Source: Entrophospora sp. SA101
Lineage: Eukaryota > Glomeromycota > Glomeromycetes > Entrophosporales > Entrophosporaceae
NCBI GenBank assembly: GCA_958430865.1
Contig: CAUDNR010002802.1
Span: 17,648 to 81,647 of the forward strand
Direction: 5' to 3'
Length of the DNA stretch: 64,000 bases
The notes under the pieces were generated by a model. It saw only the letters and a program-made list of their open reading frames with translations, ran no database searches and had not been told where the DNA came from. Shown here piece after piece: positions 50,755-62,052 of this stretch (its first letter is position 1; each line of letters starts with the position of its first letter). A program made the translations under genes and the position numbers.

Positions 50755-51975
50755 GGTAGTTAATTAAAAGGTTTATTATTATAAATATTATAAAGGACTT
50801 TACCAAAAGGAATTTGTGTTTAAATAATTTTTTTGAAAAAAAAAATGTATTACATAAATAAAGATCACATGATTTAAAATCAAATATCATACATAGTAAT
50901 AATCGGACTATATAATAAATAAGGGAATTCCTATTAGTAATTTCGGCTACGCAGTAGGTATAAAGTCAAGATTTCAGGGACCAAATTGTTTAATATTAGT
51001 AGTAGTAGTATTAGTATTAATATTAATGTTAATTTTAATTTTTGGGTGAAGGTACTTTTTCTCGAAAATGCTACATGGCCACAAAAATCTACAACTAAAA
51101 TATAAATAAAATGTTGTTGAAAATGTCAGCAATTAAGAATCTATTTTTTACAGCCAATTATGACAACTTGGATTCTCGAATTTCTTTATTAGCTCGGCTT
51201 ACAACAATGTAGATATAGCATAATGATATTTTGTAAACGATCCTGAAAATATAGACTTTTATGAAATTGATGACTTTTCTTTTTACATTTTTCTTTTTGT
51301 ATCTTTATTAATTCTTTAAAGATTTGGTTCTATATAGAACCAATTTTGATACACAAAATCAATTTACAAATATATCAAGAATTCAACAATTGAGATCAGA
51401 ATTTTCAGCAACTACAGTCAATAAAAATTATACCAAATTATAATCCTTATTTCAAAGTATATAGTGATGCAAACAACTCATTTTGGGGTTCTTGAGCCCG
51501 AACTATCTTTTTGTTAGCATGGAACCCAGATTTGGTTTTTTTGAGTAGTTATTAATTTATTATTATTATTGTTCATACTATTACATTTAAATAGGATTTC
51601 AAATGAAGATATTTTAATGCTATTTATTTTTTCCTATTGTTTTTCATACTATTACTTTAAATATGATTTCAAACAAAGATATTTGAAGTGTAAATTTAAT
51701 ACTATTTATTTTTCCTATTATAATTATGGTTTATCAATAAAAATAGAATCATACCAAGAACATCAAATAATAATTTTTTAACTTTGTTGCACAAATTTTC
51801 TGTACAAATCCGCACTCAATTTTCTACACTGCTTGTAAAGCAGTTAAAAATACACATACAGTAGAATCTGTCTAAAAGCATAGAATTTCCTCGGCTATAA
51901 GCATAAAAAAATTCTGAACTAAATATATGGACATAGACATACATAAGCATAATCACGTGTATCAACAAAATTTTG
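50755..51975. other. Spacer upstream of THO2, copy 2
   Basis: Exact repeat of 16619-17839; no supported gene. Confidence 0.5.
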
Positions 51976-52406
51976 GGTCTGATTCATTTCGTCGACACCC
52001 ATTTCGTCGAAAGTTTGTTTCGTCGAAAGTTTGTTTCGTCGAAAGTTTGTTTCGTCGAAAGTTTGTTTCATCGAAAGTTCATTTCGTCGAATATTCATTT
52101 CGTCGAAAATTATTTCGTCACAAAAAAAAACTTCATTAAACAAATTTCTCCTCACACTTCCCACACACTCCGCTTTCCTCACCTAATTTCTTAACTAACT
52201 TCACATCTAACTCTTTCGGTCTCTGGCTCGAGGATGAATAATTTTCGACGAAATGAACATTCGACGAAATGAACATTCGATGAAACAAACTTTCGACGAA
52301 ATGAACATTCGACGAAACGAACTTTCGACGAAATGAACTTTCGATGAAACAAACTTTCGACGAAATGGGTGTCGACGAAATGATTGTCGACGAAGTAAAC
52401 GCGACC
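51976..52406. mobile_element. Foldback element with 17-bp-repeat arms, copy 2
   Basis: 431 bp. The left arm and half of the core (51976-52183) equal copy 1; the rest is a diverged relative with different numbers and variants of the arm units and an extra GTCGACGAAATGAT near its outer end (CGACGAAATGATTGTCGACG, 52370-52389). In the core, 11 bases present in copy 1 (around 18067-18077) are missing here, between short direct repeats, which destroys the first CxxC knuckle and shifts the frame. The outer end GACGAAGTAAACGCGACC is shared with copy 1, but the DNA beyond it is unrelated. Confidence 0.8.
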
Positions 52407-55207
52407 GATATAAAGCTTGAGATAAAAAGACCGTACTAAGTTTTTAGATTAGAAGACATTTTATATAGTGAAAAACATTTATTAAGACTATTATTATGGT
52501 GACAAAGCTATCCTAAGAGTAGATTAAACTCGAAAATGCACTTTGTTCTCTCCAAAAATCCCTTTCATATAAATTTCAATTTCCTATTATTGCAAAAATG
52601 TTATATATAACAAAGGAAATGTCGATAATTTAAATCCATCTCCAATTATATTATCTACAATAAATAGCCCATTCATTTCCAATCATTTGATGGCTCAATT
52701 TCTTACCAAGCCTGCAAATATTTAATTTATATAATAATAATCAGTTAAAGTTCAATCAAATTATGATAAATAAACAATCAAATAAAAAAAAAATTTTTAA
52801 ATTTTATCAATATTTATATTTGTGTAATTCCTTTTTTTTTTATTAGATTAATTTTAAATTTGAAATTTTTTATTTTGAAAAAGGAAAAGGATTTTTTATT
52901 AATTCAGTAATATTAATATCAATCAAATATTCTTTGTATGATGGTTTAGAATTAATGAAAACAAATGTCCTCTTATGCTGGCCAGATTAATGTGATCCTT
53001 CAGATGGTTTTTCTGGAAAATAGCCTAGTTTGCAAGTTTCCAATTGGAATTTACTCCTCCATTGCTTCTTGGTATATATATTGTTGAACCTATTTAAATT
53101 ATTTAAATAATATGTAAATACTTTACACATTCAAATAACACATACAATACCAGTAAATGTATTATCGTCTTCAATGCAAGGAGAGTAAATATATGGAATT
53201 ACATCATCTTTTTCGACAAAAGAAAAGAAATGTCAACAACTTGTCACAATGGGACCTTGCTACAGCGAATTATAATCAAGTTCTTGTTATAATGGGTTTT
53301 TTAAAATTTTTACTTCACATATAAAACGTATAAAAATCTGTTGTGGCAAGATTAAAAATCTCGCCACAATGGATTATTAATTATTTATGTGTCCCATTCA
53401 TCTGCTGTGACAAGGTTTGACTGTATAGGATATAATGATTACACAATATAAATCAATATAAGGTTACATTTTACACAAATATTTTGACATATTAATATGT
53501 GGATCGTTTAATAATACTGCTTGCTGATTTTAATTTTTGTTTGAAATACAATCACACCTGTCTATTTGCATAAAAAATGATCATGATACGATATAATTAT
53601 TATCTAGGGAAAGATTTACAAGTGATTGCAATTCACGTACGTGAAATTCAAATTAACCAATCAGAATCCCATATCCAACACCCACCTCAAAATTTTAAAT
53701 TATAGATTCCATAGTATTTTTACACCATCTAGCTTTTTAGTCTCTCATCTGAACAATCCTTTGGTTGCTGTTTTTTTAAAGACAGATTTGGTAACGTTCA
53801 TTGGTGTCCGAAAATTCCTATAGATGATGGTTGGACACTTCAACGGCTACAACCATCTCCAAGAATTATGTTATGTAATTACAATTTATAATTTGAATTT
53901 AACGAATTGGATGTTAAGAATAAATTTATTAATAGCGAGGCTGCAGTAGATGTTGGTCATAAAAACACCCTTGATAATGAATGATCAGTTAATTTACGGC
54001 TAATGCCGTAATGACAACGATAATCAGACATCTACGTTCTACGAGCCCTAAAACGATCATCATAAAGTGATTTCTTCCTTCTGACGAAATGGTGGATAAA
54101 ATTGTTTATTAAACGAACGATGATTAATTAAATATTATTACTTGTAAATCTTCCAATTACAACTTCCTTTTTAAACAGTGATTTAAAAATATTATTACTT
54201 GGTAAATCCTCCAATTCATAACTTCCTTTTTAATGTTGGTACAAATCTGGTATAAATATATCTTTTTTTATTATCATTATCGTTATTATTATTATTATTG
54301 GGGTCTGAGAAATTTCCGGGGCTTCTTTGGATGTTTTATTTTTTTTTTTGTTTGTTTATATTATTTATTTACTATTACTATTATTATTCTTTATCAAGAG
54401 CTCGATAAACAAATAACTACTACAATCAGATCTTGTAATAAGATTTGTATGATTCTTGTAGTCATTCCTGTATTTTTTCTATCAGAACACTCTATCTATG
54501 AACAATTAGAATTTGGTTTTTTTAGTTTATTGGCTTTTCTAAAGCCAAAAGAAACCCGATTGTTCAACATCATCAATTCATTCAAAGCTGCTTCAGCAGT
54601 CAATTTATCTAATTCTTCATTATGTATTTTTTTAAAGACGAATTATAGATTTTAAATTGTGTCAATGCTCCGAAGCTCAAAAGAAGGTTGTTTCTTTTCA
54701 AAATACTTAAACGACAACATTGTATATAAATCTTAATAAAGTCAAATTGATATATATTTATTATAATAAATAATTTTAAATATCACATTGGTTTTACTGA
54801 AAACATGAAGATCTTCCTGATTTCCCTGAAATATTAATGGTTACGAAATGCGCCCCATAATAAATAACATGCCTGCAAAACATTTCTCTTAATCAAAGGA
54901 ATTATTTTTTGGAATCACCAGAGTAAATAAATTATTTATGGTTATGAAAATTTGTTTGTCAGTATTATAACACCTTGTATATTATAAAACAAATTTAAAT
55001 ATACTATTTTTTTTCTGAATAGGTTAGCTTGTTGGATCTATTTCAAGCAAGTATTTTTTTAATTAATAATAATAATAATAATAAAATAATATAATGTTTT
55101 TTTACCTTTATAATTTATAATATACAGCAAAAAATATCTGACCGAGGAAAATTCTATAAATCAAACATACACTTACATTTAATATTACACACACACACAC
55201 ATATATA
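52407..55207. other. Spacer between copy 2 and PTC7
   Basis: 2.8 kb. One MITE-like element (53229-53423) is present. On the minus strand around 54480-54690 a frame stays open for about 70 codons and looks protein-like (EELDKLTAEAALNELMMLNN), perhaps an old exon fragment; it has no ATG or splice context that I trust. The PTC7 promoter should lie in the last few hundred bases. Confidence 0.45.
53229..53423. mobile_element. MITE-like element with internal CTTGTCACAATGG repeats
   Basis: The right end reads CCTTGTCACAGCAG inward from CAGTCAAA, with TA next to it (53424-53425). The left end has the related TGTCAACAACTTGTCACAAT, its outermost bases decayed. Variants of the unit (CTTGTTATAATGGG, CTCGCCACAATGGA) recur inside. 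The CAGTCAAA end is shared with the Tigger-like MITE at 27993-28105, so the two probably use the same transposase family. Confidence 0.5.
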
Positions 55208-56568
55208 ATGTCCTCCTCAATATCACCTTTATATCGACCTGGAACTTTTCCAGCACTTTCAACTCGTCTTCTATCTAGTGCTTCACAGTCATTAAGACAA
55301 GCCATTAATTCACAAATCCTTTTAAAAACATTTTATTCCACTCCTTTAAGAGTTGGTAGTTTACCACTTACAACCACAAAAGGGTTCACTTACCTAATAG
55401 CTGCCTCGTGGCATCCCAAAAGAAAACGTACGCCACCTACAGCAATTGTCAATTCAATATCTGAAAATCATCATGCGTGGTGGAAAGAGCGTGTCAGACC
55501 TGGTAAAGTTGATGCTGGTGAAGATGCTTTTTTTTACGTAGGAACTAATAACGGTGTAGCATTAGGCGTTGCTGATGGTGTTGGCGGTTGGACTCAGGCA
55601 ATAATTAATTATTAAATAATTATAATTGGTTTTTTTTTTTTTTTTTGGAAAAATTAGTATATTCAACCTTTATTTTTTTTGTTAACTAGATGGGAGTAGA
55701 TCCTGCAAATTTTTCTTGGGGGTTAATGGAAAATGCAGCAACAGTAGCTAAAGAATTTAGTTCAGCAGAGATTGCATTATATAGTGCATCGTCTAGTAGT
55801 AATGGAATGTCAGATATACTAGATTCAAAAAAAATACTGGCGGGGGCATTTGACAATTTAATAAAAGGTGGTAAAGTGAAAGCGGGTAGTTCAACAGCTT
55901 GTATTCTCTCGCTATCAAAATCCTCAGGAATTCTAAACGCAGCATCACTAGGCGACTCTGCCTATTTGTTGATTCGTGATGGTCAAGTGATTTACGAATC
56001 ACCAGCACAACAACATTTCTTCAATTGTCCATACCAATTAACAATCGTTCCTGAACATTATCCTAATCAAAAATTATATTTCAAAGATAAACCAAGTGAT
56101 GCATATCAGGCAAGTCACCAACTGCAAGATAACGATGTTATTTTGTTGGCAACTGATGGTTTTTTTGATAATGTTTTTGCCAACGAAGCAGTAGCTATGG
56201 TTAATAAAGAATTACAAGATGTTATAAATTATAAAAATAGTAAAAGTAATAATAATAATAATGATATAAATATTGATGAATTACGAGGTCATGTGAAAAA
56301 TTTATCAAGACAATTGACGGACACTGCTAGGCGTTTCTCATTGGATCCTAGACGTGTAAGTCCTTTTTCACAAGGTGCAAAGAAAAGTGGTGAAAGTAGG
56401 ATTGGAGGGTAAGAATTCAATTTTTTTTACTGATAATGTGTTTATTTGTATTCGCTACTTGATTTTTTGATCACTCATTAATTATCGTTGTCATCATTAT
56501 TTATTATTATAAATAGGAAACTAGATGATATAACAGTACTAGTGACCTTGGTACAAGCAAATAAATGA
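55208..56568 (+). CDS. PTC7: PTC7-type PP2C protein phosphatase, mitochondrial
   Basis: Metal-dependent Ser/Thr phosphatase; yeast Ptc7 acts in mitochondria on coenzyme Q biosynthesis. Three exons: 55208-55597, 55690 to about 56409, and 56517-56568. The N-terminus is rich in Ser, Arg and Leu and lacks acidic residues (ALSTRLLSSASQSLRQAI), as in a mitochondrial targeting peptide. PP2C motifs in order: DAGEDAFF, GVADGVGGW (metal-binding Asp), [31 protein letters not shown] and DDITVLV, with a low-complexity Asn insert before the last motifs. Spliced length is about 387 residues, typical. Intron 1 (55598-55689) has to start with GC to join GGWTQ to MGVDPANFSWGL; retention would stop translation after a few codons. 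The second exon's distal part and exon 3 are inside a tandem duplication, leaving a fragment at 57396-57877. Confidence 0.93.
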
Positions 56569-57395
56569 AAAAAAAAATTTTCATTATTATTTTAAAAAGC
56601 AAAATTCATTCAATATTTTGTTTAAAAAATTCATTCAATATTTTGTTTTAAAAAAACTCATTCACATCTATTCATAATCATTTCTTTGTAAATTCTCATT
56701 AAAAAATTGATTATTCTATTTTTTCATTTTCATTTATTTTTATTATTTTATTATTAATCAATTATTTTTGTAAAATACACACAAATATAGAAGAAAAAAT
56801 AAATCTTAAAATAAAAATATTATTTATGATTATATTATCATTACCTTCTCTTTCTTATATTATAATTTACAATTATCATTATTATTATAATTAATATTAT
56901 TATATAAACTTCAATCAATCAATCATTCAATCAATCAATTAAAATTAAAAAGTATTTATATTATTACCAGATATGTTAAATGTAAATTAAAAAAAATACA
57001 TATTAATTATTATTACATAAATTATATTTTTAATATTTTCATACATTGATTGGAATGGAAAAGAATGCAAGTACAGTGACGTTTTGTGTTGTTTGATATG
57101 AATATGAGATATGAAAATGAGTGAATTATATATATATATATATATTATATGAAAATATTATTAATAAATTAATAATTCTAAAAATTTATTTTTTTGATCT
57201 TAGGCCCAAACCTATATAATTGATATAAATATTTTCATTAATTAATAATAGTAATAATAATAACAATAATAACACCATTCAAATTATTCGCACAAAAAAA
57301 AATTTTTTTTACTTACCCTTAATAATGAATCCCAACTACCCGTAGATAAAGCCATACCATCTTCTGATACGCCTAAACAACTAACACGATTATCA
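56087..57395. repeat. 1,309-bp tandem duplication, unit 1
   Basis: Runs from ATAAACCAAGTGATGC in PTC7 exon 2 through the PTC7 3' end and the shared intergenic DNA into the penultimate exon of the G-beta gene (ending ACACGATTATCA). The next unit follows directly at 57396 with no spacer. Bases just outside (G at 56086 against A at 57395; A at 57396 against T at 58705) define the junction and leave essentially no microhomology. Confidence 0.97.
57200..57395 (-). pseudogene. 3' fragment of the G-beta gene created by the tandem duplication
   Basis: Contains the last exon (57200-57211, coding VWA and stop) and the distal part of the penultimate exon (up to 57395, with [20 protein letters not shown]). 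It is cut at 57395, where PTC7 sequence begins. It has no start and no upstream exons and cannot make a G-beta protein. Confidence 0.9.
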
Positions 57396-57877
57396 ATAAA
57401 CCAAGTGATGCATATCAGGCAAGTCACCAACTGCAAGATAACGATGTTATTTTGTTGGCAACTGATGGTTTTTTTGATAATGTTTTTGCCAACGAAGCAG
57501 TAGCTATGGTTAATAAAGAATTACAAGATGTTATAAATTATAAAAATAGTAAAAGTAATAATAATAATAATGATATAAATATTGATGAATTACGAGGTCA
57601 TGTGAAAAATTTATCAAGACAATTGACGGACACTGCTAGGCGTTTCTCATTGGATCCTAGACGTGTAAGTCCTTTTTCACAAGGTGCAAAGAAAAGTGGT
57701 GAAAGTAGGATTGGAGGGTAAGAATTCAATTTTTTTTACTGATAATGTGTTTATTTGTATTCGCTACTTGATTTTTTGATCACTCATTAATTATCGTTGT
57801 CATCATTATTTATTATTATAAATAGGAAACTAGATGATATAACAGTACTAGTGACCTTGGTACAAGCAAATAAATGA
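57396..57877 (+). pseudogene. 3' fragment of PTC7 created by the tandem duplication
   Basis: Repeats the PTC7 sequence from the [11 protein letters not shown] region to the stop at 57875-57877, including the last intron. An in-frame start is absent from the original gene here; the open frame beginning around 57452 is only the leftover of exon 2. It lacks the first three PP2C motifs, so it cannot be an active phosphatase. Confidence 0.9.
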
Positions 57878-58704
57878 AAAAAAAAATTTTCATTATTATT
57901 TTAAAAAGCAAAATTCATTCAATATTTTGTTTAAAAAATTCATTCAATATTTTGTTTTAAAAAAACTCATTCACATCTATTCATAATCATTTCTTTGTAA
58001 ATTCTCATTAAAAAATTGATTATTCTATTTTTTCATTTTCATTTATTTTTATTATTTTATTATTAATCAATTATTTTTGTAAAATACACACAAATATAGA
58101 AGAAAAAATAAATCTTAAAATAAAAATATTATTTATGATTATATTATCATTACCTTCTCTTTCTTATATTATAATTTACAATTATCATTATTATTATAAT
58201 TAATATTATTATATAAACTTCAATCAATCAATCATTCAATCAATCAATTAAAATTAAAAAGTATTTATATTATTACCAGATATGTTAAATGTAAATTAAA
58301 AAAAATACATATTAATTATTATTACATAAATTATATTTTTAATATTTTCATACATTGATTGGAATGGAAAAGAATGCAAGTACAGTGACGTTTTGTGTTG
58401 TTTGATATGAATATGAGATATGAAAATGAGTGAATTATATATATATATATATATTATATGAAAATATTATTAATAAATTAATAATTCTAAAAATTTATTT
58501 TTTTGATCTTAGGCCCAAACCTATATAATTGATATAAATATTTTCATTAATTAATAATAGTAATAATAATAACAATAATAACACCATTCAAATTATTCGC
58601 ACAAAAAAAAATTTTTTTTACTTACCCTTAATAATGAATCCCAACTACCCGTAGATAAAGCCATACCATCTTCTGATACGCCTAAACAACTAACACGATT
58701 ATCA
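57396..58704. repeat. 1,309-bp tandem duplication, unit 2
   Basis: Second unit, identical to 56087-57395 as far as compared, including homopolymer runs and the (TA)n stretch near 58437. It holds the headless PTC7 3' part and supplies the real 3' end of the G-beta gene. Confidence 0.97.
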
Positions 58705-59222
58705 TGACCAGCCAGAACACCAACACGTTCACCCTTCAATGTATCCCATACATTACAATTGTAATCATCATAACCTGCAAATAAAAGTCTGCCAGAAATT
58801 GAAAATGCAACTGATGTGATCCCACAAAGGATGTGATCATGAGTGTATTGGTTCAATTCTCTATCTGCACGTAAGTCAAATAATCTACAAGACGCATCAT
58901 CTGATCCTGTTCCAAACGCATCGCCATTTGGGAAGAATCTATTGATTAATTAATTAATTACAAGAATTATTCTAGTTAATAAATAATAAATATCAGTTTA
59001 CAATTCATTAATCGATTATATTAGTTGAACTTACTGTACAGCATTTATATCAGATTCGTGGCCAGTAAATGTTTGCACACATTGTCCAGTTCTAATATCC
59101 CAGACTTTTGCTGTGGCATCACAAGCACCCGAAACAAAAATTTGTTGACTTGGAGAAAGCGATAAACTAAATAAATAATTAATAATCAATTATTATATTA
59201 TGATCATTATTCTTACCATTGC

Positions 59223-59256
<34 letters not shown>

Positions 59257-59967
59257 GTTAGAAATAAAATTCTAACGATTAAATTTTCATTATTACCTCA
59301 TCACATCACCGGTATGATCATTAAACTCCAGTACTTTCATACCAGCAACAATATCCCAAAGAATACAAGTCATATCCCCAGATGATGTTAATATTTGCCT
59401 ATCACTGAGGAACCGACAACAAGAAAGATAACCTGTATGAGCCGCCAATTCTCTAGCAACTTTGACCGAACCTTCTTTTGTTTTCAAATTATATATTGAA
59501 CATATATTATCCAAACCACCACAAGCAACAAAATCTCCTGTTGGTGCATATGCACATGTCATCACCCATGAAGATTTTAGCGGAATGGCATGAACTTTGT
59601 TGGTTGTTGGTGCATCCCATACAATCAATTTACCGTCTTGTGAAGCAGATACCAAATGCCTTTGATCTGACGCCCAATGCATCGCGTAAATTTTTGCCAA
59701 GTGACCTTTTAATGTACGACGAATTTTCATTACAATCCTTGGTAATGATTCGACATCTGTTGCCATTGTGGTCACTATGAAAAATATTAAAAAATTAAAA
59801 AAGGTTAGTATTAAAGAATTCACTATGAAGGATAATTTTTAAAGGAAAAATTTTTCTTTCTACGTACAAGATGTATCAGCCAATGAATCCTTTTTCATCT
59901 TGATTTTTTCTTTTAAAGTTTCAGCTTCTTTACGGGCTACTGTTATTCTTTCTGCAATATCAGACAT
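58509..59967 (-). CDS. GNB1: Heterotrimeric G-protein beta subunit (WD40), gene complete
   Basis: Forms the G-beta-gamma dimer that relays signals from seven-helix receptors at the plasma membrane. ATG at 59967; the first exon codes an amphipathic helix ([20 protein letters not shown]) that pairs with G-gamma. Next comes the family signature [19 protein letters not shown], then seven WD40 blades recognisable by [61 protein letters not shown] and the last blade [12 protein letters not shown]. The final exon is only 12 bases (58509-58520: VWA and stop), joined to the exon 58626-58938. Canonical GT-AG introns. About 350 residues, standard. Convergent with PTC7; its last two exons lie in unit 2 of the tandem duplication, or just across its edge, and remain intact. 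Confidence 0.95.
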
Positions 59968-61409
59968 TTTATTATTATTGTTATTTATTATTATTATTTT
60001 TATTCAAGTAATTAGTGGAGTGGCAGCAAGTAGGTGGATTAATAACTAGTTAATTATAGTGGCGATGTAAATATTAGTGAGGATTAAGAATTTAAATGTT
60101 ATGTTTGAAAGAAGCTATTATTATAATGTAAGTAAATTGTTATTCTTGTAGTTGTTGTATTGGTTTCTATTATTATCAACTTTATACATATACACAAGAA
60201 TTATTGGAGTAATTATATATGAATTTATTTAGATTTCTTCTTTCAATTTTTTTTTTATTTTTCACCCGCAACAAATAATTGGTTATTATTATTATTTTTA
60301 TTAAAGAAACAATAAAAAAGTCTTTATTCTCCCTCTATTTCTTCTAATTAAAAAAAAAAATTTTTAATATGAAAATAAAAATAAATAATTCGTGTCACAT
60401 ACATACAAAACTTTCATTATTATTATTATTGAAAAAATGGATTGATTGCTTTTTTGTTACCCAATATTAGTTATGTGTCACAGAATAGTCTTTTAAATTA
60501 AAAGTTTCTTAATTTGTAAATTGATGGCAAATGCACACAGTAGAGAAAAATGCACCAGTCAAAGTGTGTAATTCTTATGGGCGGAGTGATTATATGAAGG
60601 TCTGGCAATTAATTTTTTATTATTGGGGAGAGATATTGAATATTTGTATAATTAATTAATAGCTTTAGCTTGCACTGTGTCAAAATTTGAAGAACTCGCA
60701 AAATATTGATCTTATAAATTACTTTTTAATCGTTAATTGATATTTAGAATGCTGTTTTAATTAAATGCCAAGCTTTATGGCAACCAAATATTTATGTGGT
60801 ATCTTAAATACAGAGAATTTTATGTTGAAAATGTACAAGGTTATTTGTCGTTCTAAAATCAAGTCATCAAAATTCTACAAATATTGAATTTCGGTGCCAA
60901 ACGAAGAGAATCTATATTTGAAAGCGATTCATTTTTTAAAAAAGAATTTCCCGCCTTAACAATGATGTCTGCGACTATATTATATTGAAATTAGGACAAT
61001 TTATCACTACATTTTCTCAAAGGAAAAAAAATATGTCTTTAACATTGAGAGTGATTGTTGTATTGCTATTAAAGTAGCTATTTTTTACATGGGGCATGTT
61101 GCAATAAAACAAATATCTTTCTTTAAAATATAAATAATCATTTAAGTCAAATACCATATCATATCTAATAACTGTGATTGATTGGTGTGGATATAGATGG
61201 TTAAAAATCAAAGTCTTACATTTGGTATATGCTCTTCTTTCAGCAAACCTTGCCTGATCTGTGAATGCTGCCTTTCAGGGACAAGGGTTTGAACATAGAG
61301 AGACTTCTATAGACTCTTTGAAAAACAAATAAAGCCAAAAATGCAATTCACAGCTTCCATTCCACCTTGAACCTTCCACCATAGCATATTTTTCAGAGAA
61401 TTGCTCACA

Positions 61410-61471
61410 TTTCTCCGACAACCGTTTCCACGACATGATGTTTCTCCGACAACCGTTTCCCCGACAGGATA
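61410..61471. repeat. 31-bp tandem pair
   Basis: TTTCTCCGACAACCGTTTCC followed by (A/C)CGACA occurs twice head to tail (61410 and 61441), three mismatches at most. The TTTC-cCGACA wording resembles the TTTCGTCGA units in the foldback arms, which may be chance. Confidence 0.75.
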
Positions 61472-62052
61472 TTATTTAATACATTCTATCGGTTTATCAT
61501 AATATTTATTTGTTTTTCAAAACTGAAGTCAGATTGGTCTTTTCTCTCAGATAAGGAATTATAAATTGTTAAGTTTGCCCATAAATCACGTGAACATGTT
61601 ACTAATAATAAAACTCCCGTTCTAAAAAGTCTTCTATTAGAACCATCGCCCAATAAGAAATGATAAAGATCAAAATATTATTATTTTATTTGGCTATTAA
61701 TTTGTTTTAATCGAGTTTATTTCAACGGGTTGAGACAAGCTACGACTAATTAATATCTCATCTCTAACCACCACATAATAATCATAATGTTTGTTCTTCT
61801 GATGCTGATAATAATAATACACCTACATATAAACGTTGCGGAGAAAAAGGATCATATGAAAGCGTTAATAATGATAAAGCGATTGTCCAAGAAGATATAT
61901 TCAATCTGTTTGAAAATTGTCAATTTGAAATTCGTGCAATCAGAATTTTGTATCCAAAATAATAAATTGACACAAATTTGATTGGTTGTCGATTTTATAT
62001 TATATTTAAGCTTGTCCTCCGTAATCAAATATCAAATGTTGCAACAAACCGC

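Larger units (their letters stand above)
34137..52183. repeat. Large direct duplication, copy 2
   Basis: Matches 1-18047 base for base as far as compared. In this window copy 2 is the only place where both ends can be examined. The left side merges without a visible signal into a (TAA)n tract 3' of kanadaptin; because copy 1 is cut by the window edge the true left junction may be further left. The right end lies inside the foldback element 51976-52406, after which the sequence resembles copy 1 only through the rest of that element. Confidence 0.97.

Noticed and set aside
54233..54655. 140-codon frame on the plus strand
   Set aside because: Begins in Tyr/Phe/Ile runs from AT-rich repeats; no recognisable domain, and the opposite strand looks at least as protein-like.
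57452..57721. 89-codon frame as a separate small phosphatase gene
   Set aside because: It is the duplicated 3' part of PTC7 exon 2 and lacks most PP2C motifs.
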